Notes: generated by a model not told the origin, from the sequence alone. A stretch of DNA of 64,000 nucleotides from Poecilobothrus nobilitatus (GCA_947095535.1 OX352774.1:265767843-265831842), one strand, 5' to 3'. Shown: positions 26,050 through 38,993, counted from the first letter of the stretch. A program made the numbers and translations.

Positions 26050-27733
26050 TAATCTTAATCTTAATCTTATAAGGAAGAAATTCTGTTTGTTTGTTTGGGC
26101 CGGATTCACGTAAAAACCACCAGTCCGATTGCAACCAAATTTTACAGGAACATTTCTACAACCCCGGAAGGAGTTATAGACTATATCGCGTTTCGGTTCA
26201 TTAACCCATTGAGGCCCGAGAGCCTTTTGAAGCTTTTTTGTTTTTTGGTTGTCCTGTCTAAACGGTTTGACCGATTGAGTTGAAAATTTGCACAAATGTT
26301 TTTCTTGGCTTTCCAGGTGTGTCGAAAAATATAGTTTCAAGATATTACCCGGATTCGGCACGGCGGGCTTCCAAAAAAATTTTTGTTACCGATTTATGTC
26401 CAATTTTGTATGGTGGTTTTATGGTCTGAAATAAAGCATGTGACAAATTTTTGTTAACGTTCGTTAACCCATTTCCACACGAGTACCTATTAAAAATATT
26501 CTGCCAAATTTTTTGTACTGTTATTATTATTAAAAATATATTTCCAACACTCTTCACTTTTGTCTATATTGTTTTTGATATTCCATACAAAACTTTCAAT
26601 AGTAATTAAAATAACCTAATTAAGTAATTTAAGAATACTGTGTTTAAGTTTTAACAACATAACATTTTCGGCAGTTATTAAAAAACAGAAATAATTTCCT
26701 CCATACGACAATCATCATGTCATCATTCAGGAATGCACTGCTAACATGTGGTGTACCTATATAAGATGTATATGTACAATATATTTCTCAAAAAATATCA
26801 TTGAAATATGTACATACTATATTATGTATAATGTACGTATGTTTAAAAATACTATAAACACAATCAATTAAATTAGAAAACATATTCACATTTCTGTACA
26901 GTATTTAATCAAAAATGAGTACATACATATTTAAAGAACAGAAACCTTACATTTTTACCCATATACAGTTTTTCCACATATTTTTAGCATATATCAGTTT
27001 GAAAACGTAATTATTTTTTAGAAAAAGTTAATATTAAAAAAAATCTGATTAATTTATAAGGGTAAAAACAATCCTGTCTTTTTTTTATTAAAAATATGTT
27101 AAACAGAACCTGAGGTGTATGCATTTAAAAAGAAGCTTTTCAAAATTATAAGAGCTGTAGGTGCTGTAGGATCTCCAAAGGTTGAGGATACATTAAGACT
27201 GTTCTGCAACATTACTCTTTTAAGACATCTATGCATGGTTAATATTTCATTGCTCTTTATACACTGTTTAATAAGGTTTGTAAACAGGCGAACGGACAGA
27301 GTGAAAATTTTTCGATTCAAATTTTTCAAAATATGCTTACAAGAATAATTCATAAAAACATGAAGTGTCATTACTTTATTACATTATTACGAAAAAAAAA
27401 AAATTACATTATGGCATGGTTTATAATTGAAATGCAATTTTATGTTTCGGTATTAGCGAATAATAAATTGTGAAAACTAACTTCGTCCTAATAGTATACT
27501 TAATAGATTGTCCCTAATTCTTCGCTCTGTTTATTCGATTTGCTAAAAAAAATGAATTAAATGTAATTAAATGTAATAAAAATTAAAATATTATCTATGA
27601 GCATCTGTAAATGCATATAGTAACATGTGCAAGAACTATATCAATTAAATTATATTAACGCAAAAGCAAAATTTTTATTTCATAAAACCAACAAAATACT
27701 AAGGGCAACGCCAGGTACTCGCTAGTCGCTAGT
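26050..27733. mobile_element. Putative non-autonomous Helitron-like element
   Basis: The left part has the familiar insect repeat opening: short TCTTAA repeats, TATAAGGAAGAAATTCTGTT, TGTTTGTTTGGGCC, then GATTCACGTAAAAACCACCA and CCGATTGCAACCAAATTTTA. The right part ends GGGCAACGCCAGGTACTCGC and then CTAGT, a CTAG-type end seen in many Helitron-derived repeats, with CGCTAGT present twice at 27,720-27,733. No Rep/helicase gene is inside, and the open frames at 26-27.4 kb lack known domains. The pairing of the two ends as one element is inferred from the general appearance of such repeats. Confidence 0.45.
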
Positions 27734-28740
27734 TCAATATATTTTTTGTTCAAGATATCTATAATTAATTTTTCTAAAATTCTCCCTTTAAAGATAATTT
27801 TTTCCAACGATGATTTTTTTCATGTTTCTTTTCAACAAAAAAACTTCATAGATTTTAATTTTTAATATTTTTTCGCCAAATTTGCTACATATATAATTTT
27901 TTAAATTTTAATTATTGTTATTGATATAAATAATATAAAATGGAAAATATTGTAGATTTTTCTTATAATGTATAATTATAATATAATTGAATGATAAATA
28001 AGTAATGTGTATCCTATAATTAATATCATATCCAATCATATCGTAATACAATATATTAAAAAAAATAAAAATAATTGTTTTATATTATCTTTTTAAAGAT
28101 AATATAAAAATATTTACGTTTCATAATTCATAGTCTTGTACAATAGCTATAGCCGATTCGATTAATCAACTAATGAAGAAACTAAAGCTTAGTCAAATAT
28201 GTTTAAATAAATGAATTGATTGATACCTAAGCTTACTCTTATAAGAGTGGAAAGGACCAAAAAAGAAAATATTATCATGGGAACGATCACTATTTTATTT
28301 TTTTAATACTGCTCTGTTTTAGTTAGTTTCCTTTATGACTTAAAACGATATGTCTTTATTTCTTTTGTTTTGGGTAAGGTTGGTGAGAATCATCCAAAGA
28401 TACTGTAATCAACACAGTTATGTGAGACTTGACTTTAACTCACTAAACAGACACACCCCGTCTTATATATTAAAACTATTCAAAAAAAAATAATAAATAA
28501 AAATATACAAATATTTAAATTTTAATTATTTAAATTTTAAAGAAATAATTTAAGTACAATTAAAACGAGACAACAGATAAATCACAAAGAAATAACATTT
28601 CACTTTTATATTAGTAAATATGTTTAAAAATTGTTCGCAAAAGAAATAATAGAAAATTTTCGCACGTTTGGAAATTTGTTTGTATAACACACCCCCTAAG
28701 CTGCTTGGCAAATAACCAAATTAGTTAGTTATATAACGAA
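27734..28740. other. AT-rich non-genic sequence
   Basis: No gene or named repeat was seen. A short inverted pair, TTATATTATCTTTTTAAAGA next to TAATATAAAAAT, lies at about 28,080-28,110. Confidence 0.4.
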
Positions 28741-29190
28741 ATTTTATACTCTATTGGCAATCTACAGTTTCGATCTAATAGCTAATGCAAATTCTCTATA
28801 TTTCGATTTTAGTTCGACTTTTTTCTTTTTGGAGTGCTCTTTCCGCCTTAGCTTAATATTTAATTTTACGGCTAGTAGATTTTGCACATTTTTATTTGTA
28901 AAATTTTGTTTCTCAGATTTAAGTTCACTAAGCTTAATTTTCCATTTTTTGGTTCACAGTTTATCACTTGCTTTTTGTAGTTTATCTGTAACCTCTTTAA
29001 TATTGAATGCTACTGTCATTATTGCAGTATCGCCAGCAAATGTAACTACAGTTATATTATCTAGTCTTGGCAAATCAGTAGTATAAAGAAAATATAATAC
29101 AGAACCCAAGTAAAGGTTCTTAAGTAAAACGATATTAATGCTTGTATTGTTGTTCTTAAAGAAAGCCATGAAATAAAGAAATTGAATCAA
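28741..29190 (-). pseudogene. Fragment of a Jockey-type LINE reverse transcriptase
   Basis: The minus strand encodes GSVLYFLYTTDLPRLDNITV followed by VTFAGDTAIMTVAFN and EVTDKLQKASDKL. This is the RT core of Jockey-clade non-LTR retrotransposons, where the family norm is GSVLGP.LY.LYT.DLP followed by a (F/Y)ADD-type active site. Here the second block reads FAGD, so a catalytic Asp is lost. The fragment starts about 110 bp upstream of the first recognised collagen exon and lies antisense to it, presumably within the intron. Confidence 0.8.
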
Positions 29191-29301
29191 TTTATATCAA
29201 GCACCATTTATAAATTTCTAAGTACTACTTAAAATTTACATAATAATAAATAATATGTAATGTATAACACTACTTTAAAAATATTCTTTATTTGTTAATA
29301 G

Positions 29302-32300
29302 AATTGCACTCCGGCTAAATGTGATTGTAAAGGACTTAAAGGCGGCAAGGGTTCCAGTGGGGCTGTTGGATTTCCAGGATTAGAGGGGTCAGCTGGTGAT
29401 TTTGGGCCACCAGGGCCACTAGGTCGTCAGGGAGAAATTGGAGATTTTGGTGAATATGGTGAAGTTGGTGACAAGGGTCATAGGGTATGTATTTGATTCA
29501 CTTTTTAAGAAATAATAAATGTATAATTATTTTCTTAAGGGTGATGCAGGAGAACCAGGCAGGCCGGGAACTCCAGGAAGAAGAGTAATAATATTAATTA
29601 CTATAAGTAAAAATTATTTATTTAATATTCTTTATTATATAGGGTTCTTCTGGGGAAGATGGACCGTTAGGTCCTCGAGGTATAGATGGCTGTGATGGAA
29701 AAGATGGTATACCAGGAAACCATGGAATTCCCGGATCACCGGGACTTGTTGGTCAACAGGGTAAGCCTGGATTACAAGGGGCTTACGGTGATGCTGGAGA
29801 AGGTGGTATCAATTCAAAAGGCACCAAAGGTAATCGCGGAGAATCTGGATATCCGGGCCGTCAAGGACCTCCAGGCTATAAAGGTTATAGAGGATCAAAA
29901 GGTATTGCGGGAATCCCAGGATTTCCAGGATTAAAAGGGCCAAGAGGTGATCGCGGTCCAAGGGGCGATGATGCTGATATCCAAAATCCACTTATTGGAT
30001 CCGGTGAAAAGGGACAAAAGGGTGAACCAGCAGAAAAAATACAATATCCATTAGAAAAAGGTAGAGACGCTCCTAGAGGAATGAAAGGTGACATAGGATA
30101 CCCAGGTGCGCCTGGAAAAAGAGGTTTTCCAGGCGAAATTGGTGGTCAAGGGTTACCTGGTATGCGAGCAGCAAGAGGTGATGAAGGTTGGCAGGGAGAA
30201 CGTGGTAAACCAGGAAAACTTGGAGAAGCTGGGCCAAGTGGCGAAAAAGGTGGTAAAGGTGCACCTGGATATCCCGGTCCAGACGGTAATGACGGTATGC
30301 CAGGCTTAAAAGGAGATGAAGGGTATATGAATAAAAAAATTAAAATTTTGTTAATAAAAAACTTACGGTTTAAATTGTAGCTATGATGGAACTCCAGGTC
30401 CCCAAGGTGAAGCCGGTGAAAGAGGTACTTATAATCCAGATCTTGATGAAAAGTATCCAGGCCCTGTAGGTCCGCAGGGTGAACAAGGCGAGCCTGGTTT
30501 AGCTGGTATGGATGGTATACCTGGTAAACCTGGCCGTCGTGGTTTAGTTGGATTCCCAGGTGTACCGGGAGATTCTGGTAGACCGGGTCAACCAGGACCA
30601 ATTGGAATAAGTATTAAAGGTGATGCTGGGACTTCCGGTGAACCTGGAAATATGGGTGTAATTGGTCCAACAGGAAAACCGGGAAGTATTGGCAGACCAG
30701 GTCCAAAAGGTTTTCACGGAAGGGACGTTTGGGGCTCGAAAGGTTTATATATTAACTAAACTTACAAAAACGCTTAATTATAACACATAATTTTAGGTTA
30801 TCCTGGAACACCTGGACGACCTGGTCAACCAGGTTATGTGGGTGATAGAGGAGAACCAGGTATCCCAGGTTCAAAAGGTTTACCAGGTCGGGGTTATAAT
30901 ATTACTGGAAAACCAGGTGCCGATGGCTTACCAGGATATTCTGGAAAACCCGGTGTTGATGGACTTTTTGGATTACCTGGAGACACAGGTGATAAGGGAC
31001 CAAGAGGTGATGATTGCGGATATTGTCCGCCTGGCCCCCCTGGTACAGTAGGTGATAAAGGTGAAGATGGATATCCGGGATTACCAGGAATGAGGGGAAA
31101 GCAAGGTTTAACCGGACCAAGAGGACCCAAAGGGTTAGCTGGTTTCTTAGGCCAAACTGGTTTCAAAGGACAGCCGGGTCCTGGAGGTATACCAGGTGAC
31201 AGAGGTAAACCTGGAAATCAAGGTAGGCCGGGGGTTCTCTTAAGATTTGGTGAAAGAATTGAGCCTGAAAGAGGTAGCGACGGTGATCAAGGTTACAGAG
31301 GTGAACCAGGAGAAAATGGAGTACCTGGCTTCCCAGGTATACCTGGATATAGAGGACAAAGAGGAGAAAAAGGAGAACTAGGTGACCTGGGTATTCCAGG
31401 GGCACCAGGAAGAGATGGAGTAGATGGACGTAATGGAACTGATGGCATACCGGGAAGACCAGGAGATGTACCAAAATATTATTTGATTGGAAACTCCGGG
31501 ATACCAGGTTTCAAGTAAACTATAAATATTTAAATTTCTAAATAAATTTAATAATTGGCATAATATTGTTATAGAGGATCAAAAGGAGATACAGGAAATT
31601 TCGGGACAAAAGGTCAAAAGGGTGAACCGTCTCCAGACCCAGCAATTCCTACAAATCCTGGACAAAAGGGTGAACCAGGAGATCATGGACCAAGGGGTGA
31701 TGATGGGCCTATTGGTGAATCAGGTGATGATGGTTATTCAGGATTGCGGGGTGATTTTGGGCCTCCAGGAATAAGTGAAATAGGACCCGAAGGATTTAAG
31801 GGATTCCCTGGTGTAGTCGGACCACATGGTCCTAGTGGTCCACCGGGCCAACCCGGTTTAAATGGTCAGCCAGGAACAGATGGTGAACCAGGCAAAAAAG
31901 GTTCACGAGGAGATCCGGGGCCGTATATACTTCCTGGTGAATATGGTTTACCGGGAAACCCGGGACCCGGAGGTTTCCCTGGAGATAACGGCTTACCAGG
32001 TAGACGTGGTACTCGAGGTAGATCTGGTATAAAAGGAAATCGCGGTGAGAAAGGTAGTGATGGTCCTCAAGGTATTCCTGGCATACCAGGAGCACAAGGT
32101 GAGCGCGGAGATTATATTCATGGATCTATTGGTGAGCCAGGTTACCCTGGGCGTGATGGAAAAATTGCACCACCAGGAAGGCAAGGACAAAAGGGTGAAA
32201 CTGGTCCACGTGGTTCTCGAGGAATTCACGGTGCAAAAGGAGATATCGGATTTCATGGAAGAGTAGGAATGCCAGGTGACATAGGTCTTATAGGCGATCC

Positions 32301-35172
32301 TGGCGCATTTGGTATTCCTGGCTATCCTGGTGGTTCTGGGGAACCTGGAGAACCTGGCGCTGTTGGACAACCTGGTAAACCAGGGCATATGGGACGCCGT
32401 GGGGATATCGGACCTATTGGTCATAAAGGAGTACAAGGTCCGCCAGGGGGTGTTGGACGACCAGGAAGGCATGGCAGATCGGGCAGAAAAGGGGAAAGAG
32501 GAAATTATGGATTAACAGGTGGTAAAGGTGAAAAAGGAGATCGTGCAATTAGTGGTATGAAAGGAGACCTAGGAAATATTGGAAATGCTGGACCGCCAGG
32601 GAAAAATGGATTGCCAGGTTTTATTGGACCTAAGGGCGTTGAAGGAGAATCTGGACTTGTAAGTAATACATTAAAAGACTAAAATCATAATCTAAATGAG
32701 GATAATACATTTTTAGGTTTACGAAGGAAGCATTGGTTTGAAAGGAGAAACTGGAGTACCAGGCTCATTTGGCATTGATGGTTTAGCAGGTTTAAAAGGT
32801 GAACGTGGAAATATAGGCCATTCAGGACAAATAGGTGAAATTGGTGAACGCGGAGTTGATGGTTATTCAGGCTTGGTGGGCAAAAATGGTCTAATTGGAA
32901 GAAGAGGAGAAACAGGGGCAGTTGGTTTACCAGGTAATTCCGGTATGAGAGGGGAGCCAGGAGAATTCGGATTTCCAGGACCAATGGGGGGAAAAGGTGA
33001 TGCTGGTGACCATGGCGTTCCAGGACGGCCAGGATTAAAAGGTGAACGAGGTGATGTTGGCGAGGAAGGACGACATGGGCAATTAATTATGCAAGGAAAA
33101 TTCCGTGGTGATAAAGGTAACTACGGTCTACGTGGTTTAACTGGCGAACCTGGTCTTCCTGGAAAAGTTGGTCGAGCTGGCTCCCCGGGACGTAAAGGAT
33201 TCCTTGGAAATATTGGTTTTGCTGGAAGTCCAGGACCGGAAGGTTATCGTGGACACAAAGGAGAATCCGGTGAAAGAGGTTTACGTGGACTTCCAGGAAC
33301 TTTACCTTCTTTTACAAATAAAGGAGATGAAGGTGAATCTGGATATGATGGCTTACCCGGTAGACCTGGACCAGCAGGTCCTAAAGGCGCCCCAGGAGAT
33401 TACGGTGATGACGGACCTTCCGGATTTCCAGGACAACCTGGTGTAGAAGGTTTTATTGGACTGAAAGGAATGGGTGGTGACATCGGTCCTCCCGGTAGCA
33501 ACGGTATGCCTGGATTACCCGGACAGCCTGGACCTAGAGGTCCTACAGGTGATCCTGGATTTAAAGGCCCTTCCGGTAACCCAGGCTATGGAATCGCTGG
33601 AATACGTGGCGATACTGGCGATAGGGGATTGCCTGGTTACTCAGGCCAAGATGGTCGGAAAGGTGAACTAGGTATGGTTGGTAGACCCGGACAGGCGGGG
33701 AGATATGGTCCAAGAGGACCTAGAGGTCCAATAGGCGATCAAGGGTGGAATGGAATAGATGGTTTAAGTGGTGTTAAAGGAATAAAAGGAGAACGTGGCG
33801 TTACATATCCATATGAAATGGCCAGAGCAGGTTTACCGGGTGACTCTGGATTACCTGGCTTAAAAGGACAAGAAGGAGACATAGGTTTAGTTGGATCTCC
33901 TGGAGGTTTTGGTTATCGTGGTTTAAAGGGCTATCGAGGTGAATTTGGAATTGAAGGTTACATGGGGCTACCAGGAAGAAAGGGAGAAGCAGGTTCCTCT
34001 GGTCCTCCTGGATTAAACGGATTATCTGGATTAAGAGGAACTAAAGGTGAAAGAGGTGATCCGGCACCCCCAGGTCCTGCTCCTAAAAGCAGAGGCTTTG
34101 TTTTTGCAAAGCATTCACAATCCATTCAAATTCCTGACTGCCCAGTAAATACCGCAAAATTATGGGAAGGTTATTCTTTAGCTGCTAATATTGGAAATAG
34201 TCGCACAGTCGGTCAAGATTTGGGTCAAGCTGGTTCTTGTTTACAAAGGTTTACTACAATGCCATTTGTATTATGTGATACAAGTAATAGATGCCAATAT
34301 GCGCAAACAAACGAAGATAGTTTATGGTTAGCGACAGAAGAGCCAATGCCAATGTCCATGTCTCCCATCGAATCTAGAGACTTGGAAAAATATATATCTA
34401 GGTAATTTTATTTTAAAGTGCATACATGTTGGAAATTAATTTTTTATTTGATCCTGATTTATTTTGTAGATGTGTTGTTTGTGAAACAAGAACAAGACTT
34501 ATGGCTTTGCACAGTCAAAGTATGGACCTTCCAAACTGTCCAAATGGCTGGGATGAAATGTGGACAGGATATAGTTATTTAATGGTATAATTATGATTTA
34601 AAAACATTTAAATTTTTTTTTACATATTTCTTTTAATTTTCTAATTTAAGTTAACTCACGATAACAGTGGTGGATTCGGTCAAGATCTATTTTCTCCAGG
34701 ATCTTGTTTAGAAGAATTTAGACCAAATCCCATTATAGAATGTTCTGGACATGGAAGATGTAATTTTTATGATCCATTAACCAATTTTTGGTTAGCTGTT
34801 ATTGAAGAACATGAGCAATTTACAACCCCTAGACAACGAACTTTAAAGACAGATCATACAAGCAAAATTAGCCGGTAAGACAATTTTAAAAAGTTAAAAC
34901 GAATCATAAAATGCATGCCTTTCTTTATTTATTGCTGTACTTACAATTACAAGTAAATTTCAAACTCATTATATTTTTATAGATGCGTTGTTTGTAAAAA
35001 ACGGTATACAGCTAAAAACACATTACCGCCGTTCTCAGAACCATCTGGATTGGAATTTAGACGACCAGTAGAAGTACATCGACCAACACCGACAGTTCCA
35101 ACTTATCCAAGAAGAGGTAGACCAAATACTCAGAGACCAAGAAGACCACCTCCGCGTAATCGCAATTATTAA
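29302..35172 (+). CDS. vkg: Collagen IV alpha-2 chain (viking), 5' exon(s) not found
   Basis: Basement-membrane collagen. Exons read from splice sites and frame: 29302-29484, 29540-29584, 29643-30322, 30381-30742, 30797-31514, 31575-32658, 32717-34401, 34470-34584, 34651-34874, 34983-35172 (stop TAA), giving 1,761 residues. The first exon opens [14 protein letters not shown], the cysteine-containing 7S end, so signal peptide exon(s) lie further upstream and were not identified. A long interrupted Gly-X-Y domain with RGD motifs follows. The NC1 domain (about 34,089-35,010) has two C4 subdomains beginning at FAKHSQ and ALHSQS. Sulfilimine partners appear conserved: Met in EPMPMSM (34,343-34,360) and Lys in RTLK (codon 34,846-34,848). 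A ~55-residue Pro/Arg-rich tail follows. The NC1 type ([14 protein letters not shown]) fits Drosophila vkg rather than Col4a1 as I remember them. No Col4a1 is seen in the window. Confidence 0.88.
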
Positions 35173-36541
35173 TATTAGAAAAAAAAAGATATTTTAATTA
35201 TAAACAATGTATAGTTTTCGTTAATTTTTAAAAAATTATATTGTAATATACGAATGTAATAATTGTAAAATATTAAAATCAATTTTTTACCTTCTTAAAT
35301 TTTTTATGAATAAGTGTATCTAGAACGTATGTATGAAAAAAAACTATTTTTACTTTATATATTAAGGAAAATAATGTTACAGTTCTAAATTTTTCAAAAA
35401 TTTATTTGCTGTGAAGTGTAAGATAATGATTGTATAACACATTAAAAACACAAACAGCCTTTGTCGTTATAAAGTAATCTACTTTATTCCTTTTTTCCCA
35501 TTTTTCCATATCAATAATAAATTTAATAAAAATTTTAAAAATGTGTTACACGAAAGTTATCTAGACATATATTTTTTTCAATATTTTACATTTAAAATGT
35601 AATAATTAGTAAACTGCCATTGTAAAAACAATTTAGTGAAAGAAAAACCTGATTAAAATGTTTAAAACTTTTGTATGTAGATTAAAAATTTACTTTCATA
35701 AAAAAATAAACCAAAAATAATTTAAAGATAAGATTTTGAACATCTAAAGTGTAGACAAAAAAAAATAATAAAATTAAAACACACCAAAAATTGTAATGTT
35801 CTTTGATATTAATTTGTTCTATATTTTTAAACAGGATAAGGAAAAATTAAGTTTTGAATTTATCAATAATTTTTAATTGTAGTATTAATGATTTTTGTCA
35901 TTAAAATCATTAATAGTAAAAACATAACAATTTTGTTTTTTTCAAAAATCTATTTAAAAATATAACCTATTTAATTTACATGAAACAAAATAATAATATA
36001 AGAAAGCTTATAAATTTGTCTGACTCTTTTTAATATTTTCAACAAAAATCAATAGAAAACACTTACTGTTATATATTATTTTTAGTGAAATCCTTTATTT
36101 TTACGGAAAAAAAAACATTTATTTCTTACTTAAAAATTTATTATATCGCAGTTTATTTTAAATTAGTTTTGTTTTTTTTTGCTATCTTACTGCTATGAAA
36201 ATGTACTAGCTATTGTGACTGAAATATTATAACATTAAACCAATCCTTAATAAAATTTAGCTACTACAAAATTAAACCACAAATGCAAAAATAATAAATT
36301 GAAATGAACGTAATTCATTGTTCTATGATAACTAAACCCAATTATAAAAAACTTTCCGTTCATAATTTTTTCACAAACCTAAATATCTCTATTAAATCAC
36401 AATTTAAAATTATATTTTTATAAAAATTTTTATTTCCTAATTTAACAGAGGATTGAAAAACTTTTGTTAAATTAGAAGTCTTAAATATTTTTAAATTTTT
36501 TAGTTATCTGTTAGTGTTTTTTATTATTGATTTGCTTAATT
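35173..36541. other. vkg 3' UTR and vkg/SelT convergent spacer
   Basis: AT-rich. A canonical AATAAA at 35,516-35,521 lies about 345 bp after the vkg stop and could direct polyadenylation. On the minus strand, TTTATT (AATAAA reversed) at 36,429-36,434 or 36,520-36,525 could serve SelT. No gene is seen in between. Confidence 0.45.
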
Positions 36542-37636
36542 TTATTTTACAAAATCTGGATTGTCGTTAATCTTTTCTTGATTGAACTGTAAATGGCTAT
36601 CTATAATTTGAAACAGTTCTTGAGGCTGAGGAATTCTTCCTGTTTGTAATTTAGACCAAACCGGTACATCATTTAAAGAAATTTCAAATGCTCCTGATGA
36701 CACCAACTAAAAACAAATTTTTATTGATATAATTTTAATTAAAAATTAAATATCGTTTAATTGTACATGAGCTTCTAACATATTGCCAACAAAGAACACC
36801 ATTAAACATGTATAAAATTTGTTGTCATGGCAGAATCGCCACCAACTTGGTGTTTGTTGTCCCATTGCTCCAAATATATCAAATTGTGTTAAAACAATAA
36901 CAATAAGTAAGATTTTCACAGCGAATACTCCTTTGGATAAATACAAATTCAATCCTGGTGGATCATAATTTGCACCACGAACTGTTATTTGTGGATATTT
37001 TTCATTTAAAATTCCAACGTAATCTTCAAACGCTTTTCTATATCCGCATGAATAACTAAAAATGGAATATTTAGTAATTTATAATTACATAAGAATCAAA
37101 TTAAAGGAATGAAAAGTTTAAATTTATTTTGATTTTGATAATATTGCTATACTAATAAATTTCTTGTGAAAAATTCTTAAATAAATGTTATTGTTGGTTC
37201 TAATCTTAAATTAAGGTAGAAATTTAACAGTTAGAACGGCGATGTTTTTTTACTTATGTATCTTGTCTGCACTTTACTCTTTAGACCTTAGCATTTATAT
37301 TTTCAGGTTATACTTAAAACTACAAAATACAAATTGGATCACATATCTAATTAATTAAGATAACTATAAGTAATAGCAGAACTTTTTGTATAAAAACATT
37401 TATTCTAAAAACACCTTACATATTGACCTGTAAATATTATTACACGTAATTTCAAATTAATATTTATTTACTAACCAGTACAAGAATGTCATTGTTGGTC
37501 CACCAACATTTTGTCCCAATTTTGTTAATGGAATCTCTTTTTCAATATCAGCTGTTACATTAGCCAAACCAATAATTAATAAAAATGCAAGAGTAAGTGT
37601 AATTTTTGGTGTGACTTGCTTTTGAAGTTTTCCCAT
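36542..37636 (-). CDS. SelT: Selenoprotein T homologue, cysteine form
   Basis: Thioredoxin-like ER-membrane oxidoreductase of the SelT/SelW/SelH family. Three minus-strand exons: 37476-37636, 36767-37055, 36542-36706 (204 residues). I chose ATG at 37,636 (MGKLQKQ); the frame is open further upstream but has no ATG. Residues about 8-26 form a hydrophobic N-terminal signal or anchor. The redox motif, formed across the exon 1/2 junction, reads FLYCYSCGYRKAFEDY. Vertebrate SelT has CxxU here, so the selenocysteine is replaced by Cys and no UGA or SECIS is required. A second hydrophobic segment (VKILLIVIVLTQFDIFG, nt about 36,930-36,880) and the family block GAFEISLNDVPVWSKLQTGR are present. Convergent with vkg. 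Length matches the family (about 195-200). Confidence 0.93.
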
Positions 37637-38473
37637 CTTTTTGCTTCCTTCCTTTTTTAACAAATTAATTGATCGATAAATCCTGTAAATTAAAATAATT
37701 GATATTTGTTTTTTTTCACTAATATACTTGCTTTTTTTTTACAATGTGGCAAGATTTTGTAAAATTAATACATATAATTAAATATGATAAATGCCAAAAA
37801 ATTTTTTTAGAAAATTCTTCTAATGTTTTTAAATTGATCACAGAATAAAGCTGTCAAAGCAAAGCCCGACTCATACCTAAAAACATAATAACCTTATAGT
37901 GAATCAGTATCCCTCCCTATGCCTATCCCTAAAGACATTTGAATGTGAATGAATTCTGATACATATTGACATTTTTTCCTTAAATATAAACACATTTAGT
38001 ACTACATATAATGTCGATTGTCGATACGACGATATATCCCGAAATTGATACGCGCGTGCAATTTTATAATTTGTACTTTCATTTTTAAATTTTACATTCT
38101 TTTTTCATAACAAAACTGCTTTGATAATCTAACAAAAACAAACAACAAAAATTTTTTTATACGGTTTCTCAATTTTAAAAACTTGACGTACATACAAACT
38201 TGATAGTACATCGCGTATTTGGGGTGCTCTAATTAAATCATGTATTGTTTCATTTGTCATATTTAATTAAAAATATTTTGACAGAAAATACACCTTTGTG
38301 CGCTTATTTTTTTAAATTAATGATAAGAAAACCAATTAATTAAGTAAATTCTTTATTTTCTCCTATGAAAAATGATAATGCTGTTATGATACTTTTTAAA
38401 ATTTAATGTAGCAACAACGAAACAGAATCATTTTTTCATTTCCTTCCTCAGGCAGTGGAAAACTTAGATATAA
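37637..38473. other. SelT upstream region
   Basis: Probable promoter and 5' UTR of SelT. Positions 37,990-38,060 contain GTCGATTGTCGATACGACGA and TATATCCCGAAATTGATACG, less AT-rich than their surroundings, with a TATCGATA-like (DRE-like) word. No TATA box could be assigned confidently. Confidence 0.35.
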
Positions 38474-38993
38474 CAAAATATAGATTGGCAGCTTCTCTTT
38501 CTCGTGTTTTCTATTCAACCATTTTCAGCTAAAAATTAACAAATGTTTTAGTCTAATGCAAAGTCTGCTGTTTTAATTTTGTACAATTTATGCGTTAAAG
38601 CATGTAGAACAGTTCCTTTGTTCTGAAATTAAATACATCTAAAAGCACTTAGAGTAATAACAGAAGCAGCAAGAGTAATAATAATAAAAAACATAAAAGT
38701 AAAAATATATAGCAGAATAATAAATCAAATATGTAATAGAAAATTAATTTATAAAATAATTATTCATGATTGAAAATAAATATTTCAGCATTTTTACAAG
38801 AAAATTGCCAATCGAAATAAATTCAATAAAATATCAAATATTGTAAGTTGCGACGAGGCATATTTGACTTTTATATGCAAAATCAAAACAGCTGACTTTG
38901 CATTATACTAAAACCTATGTTATTTTTTGGCTGAAAATGGTTGAATAGGAAGCACCTTAGAGAGAAAGAGAAGCTGCCAATCTATATTTTATG
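38474..38993. mobile_element. ~520-bp TIR element of the CATA/TAGATTGGC group
   Basis: The left arm AAAATATAGATTGGCAGCTT at 38,475 and the next ~110 bp (CTCTTTCTC, TATTCAACCATTTTCAGC, TTTTAGTCTAATGCAAAGTC) recur as the reverse complement at about 38,885-38,990. The right terminus reads CCATAAAATATAGATTGG on the minus strand, close to the TAGATTGGC end of the element at 56,804-57,264. No reading frame is present. Target duplication is unclear because the left end is altered. Confidence 0.75.

Noticed and set aside
27099..27371. Overlapping 77- and 90-codon frames on both strands
   Set aside because: No recognisable domain; they lie within the Helitron-like repeat.
28754..29086. 110-codon plus-strand frame with hydrophobic N-terminus as a vkg signal-peptide exon
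   Set aside because: It is the antisense of the LINE RT fragment, and no donor site joins it in frame to the 29,302 exon convincingly.
30146..32984. Long antisense frames across the collagen gene
   Set aside because: Gly-X-Y repeats produce open frames on all strands; only the spliced plus-strand frame keeps Gly at every third residue and ends in NC1.
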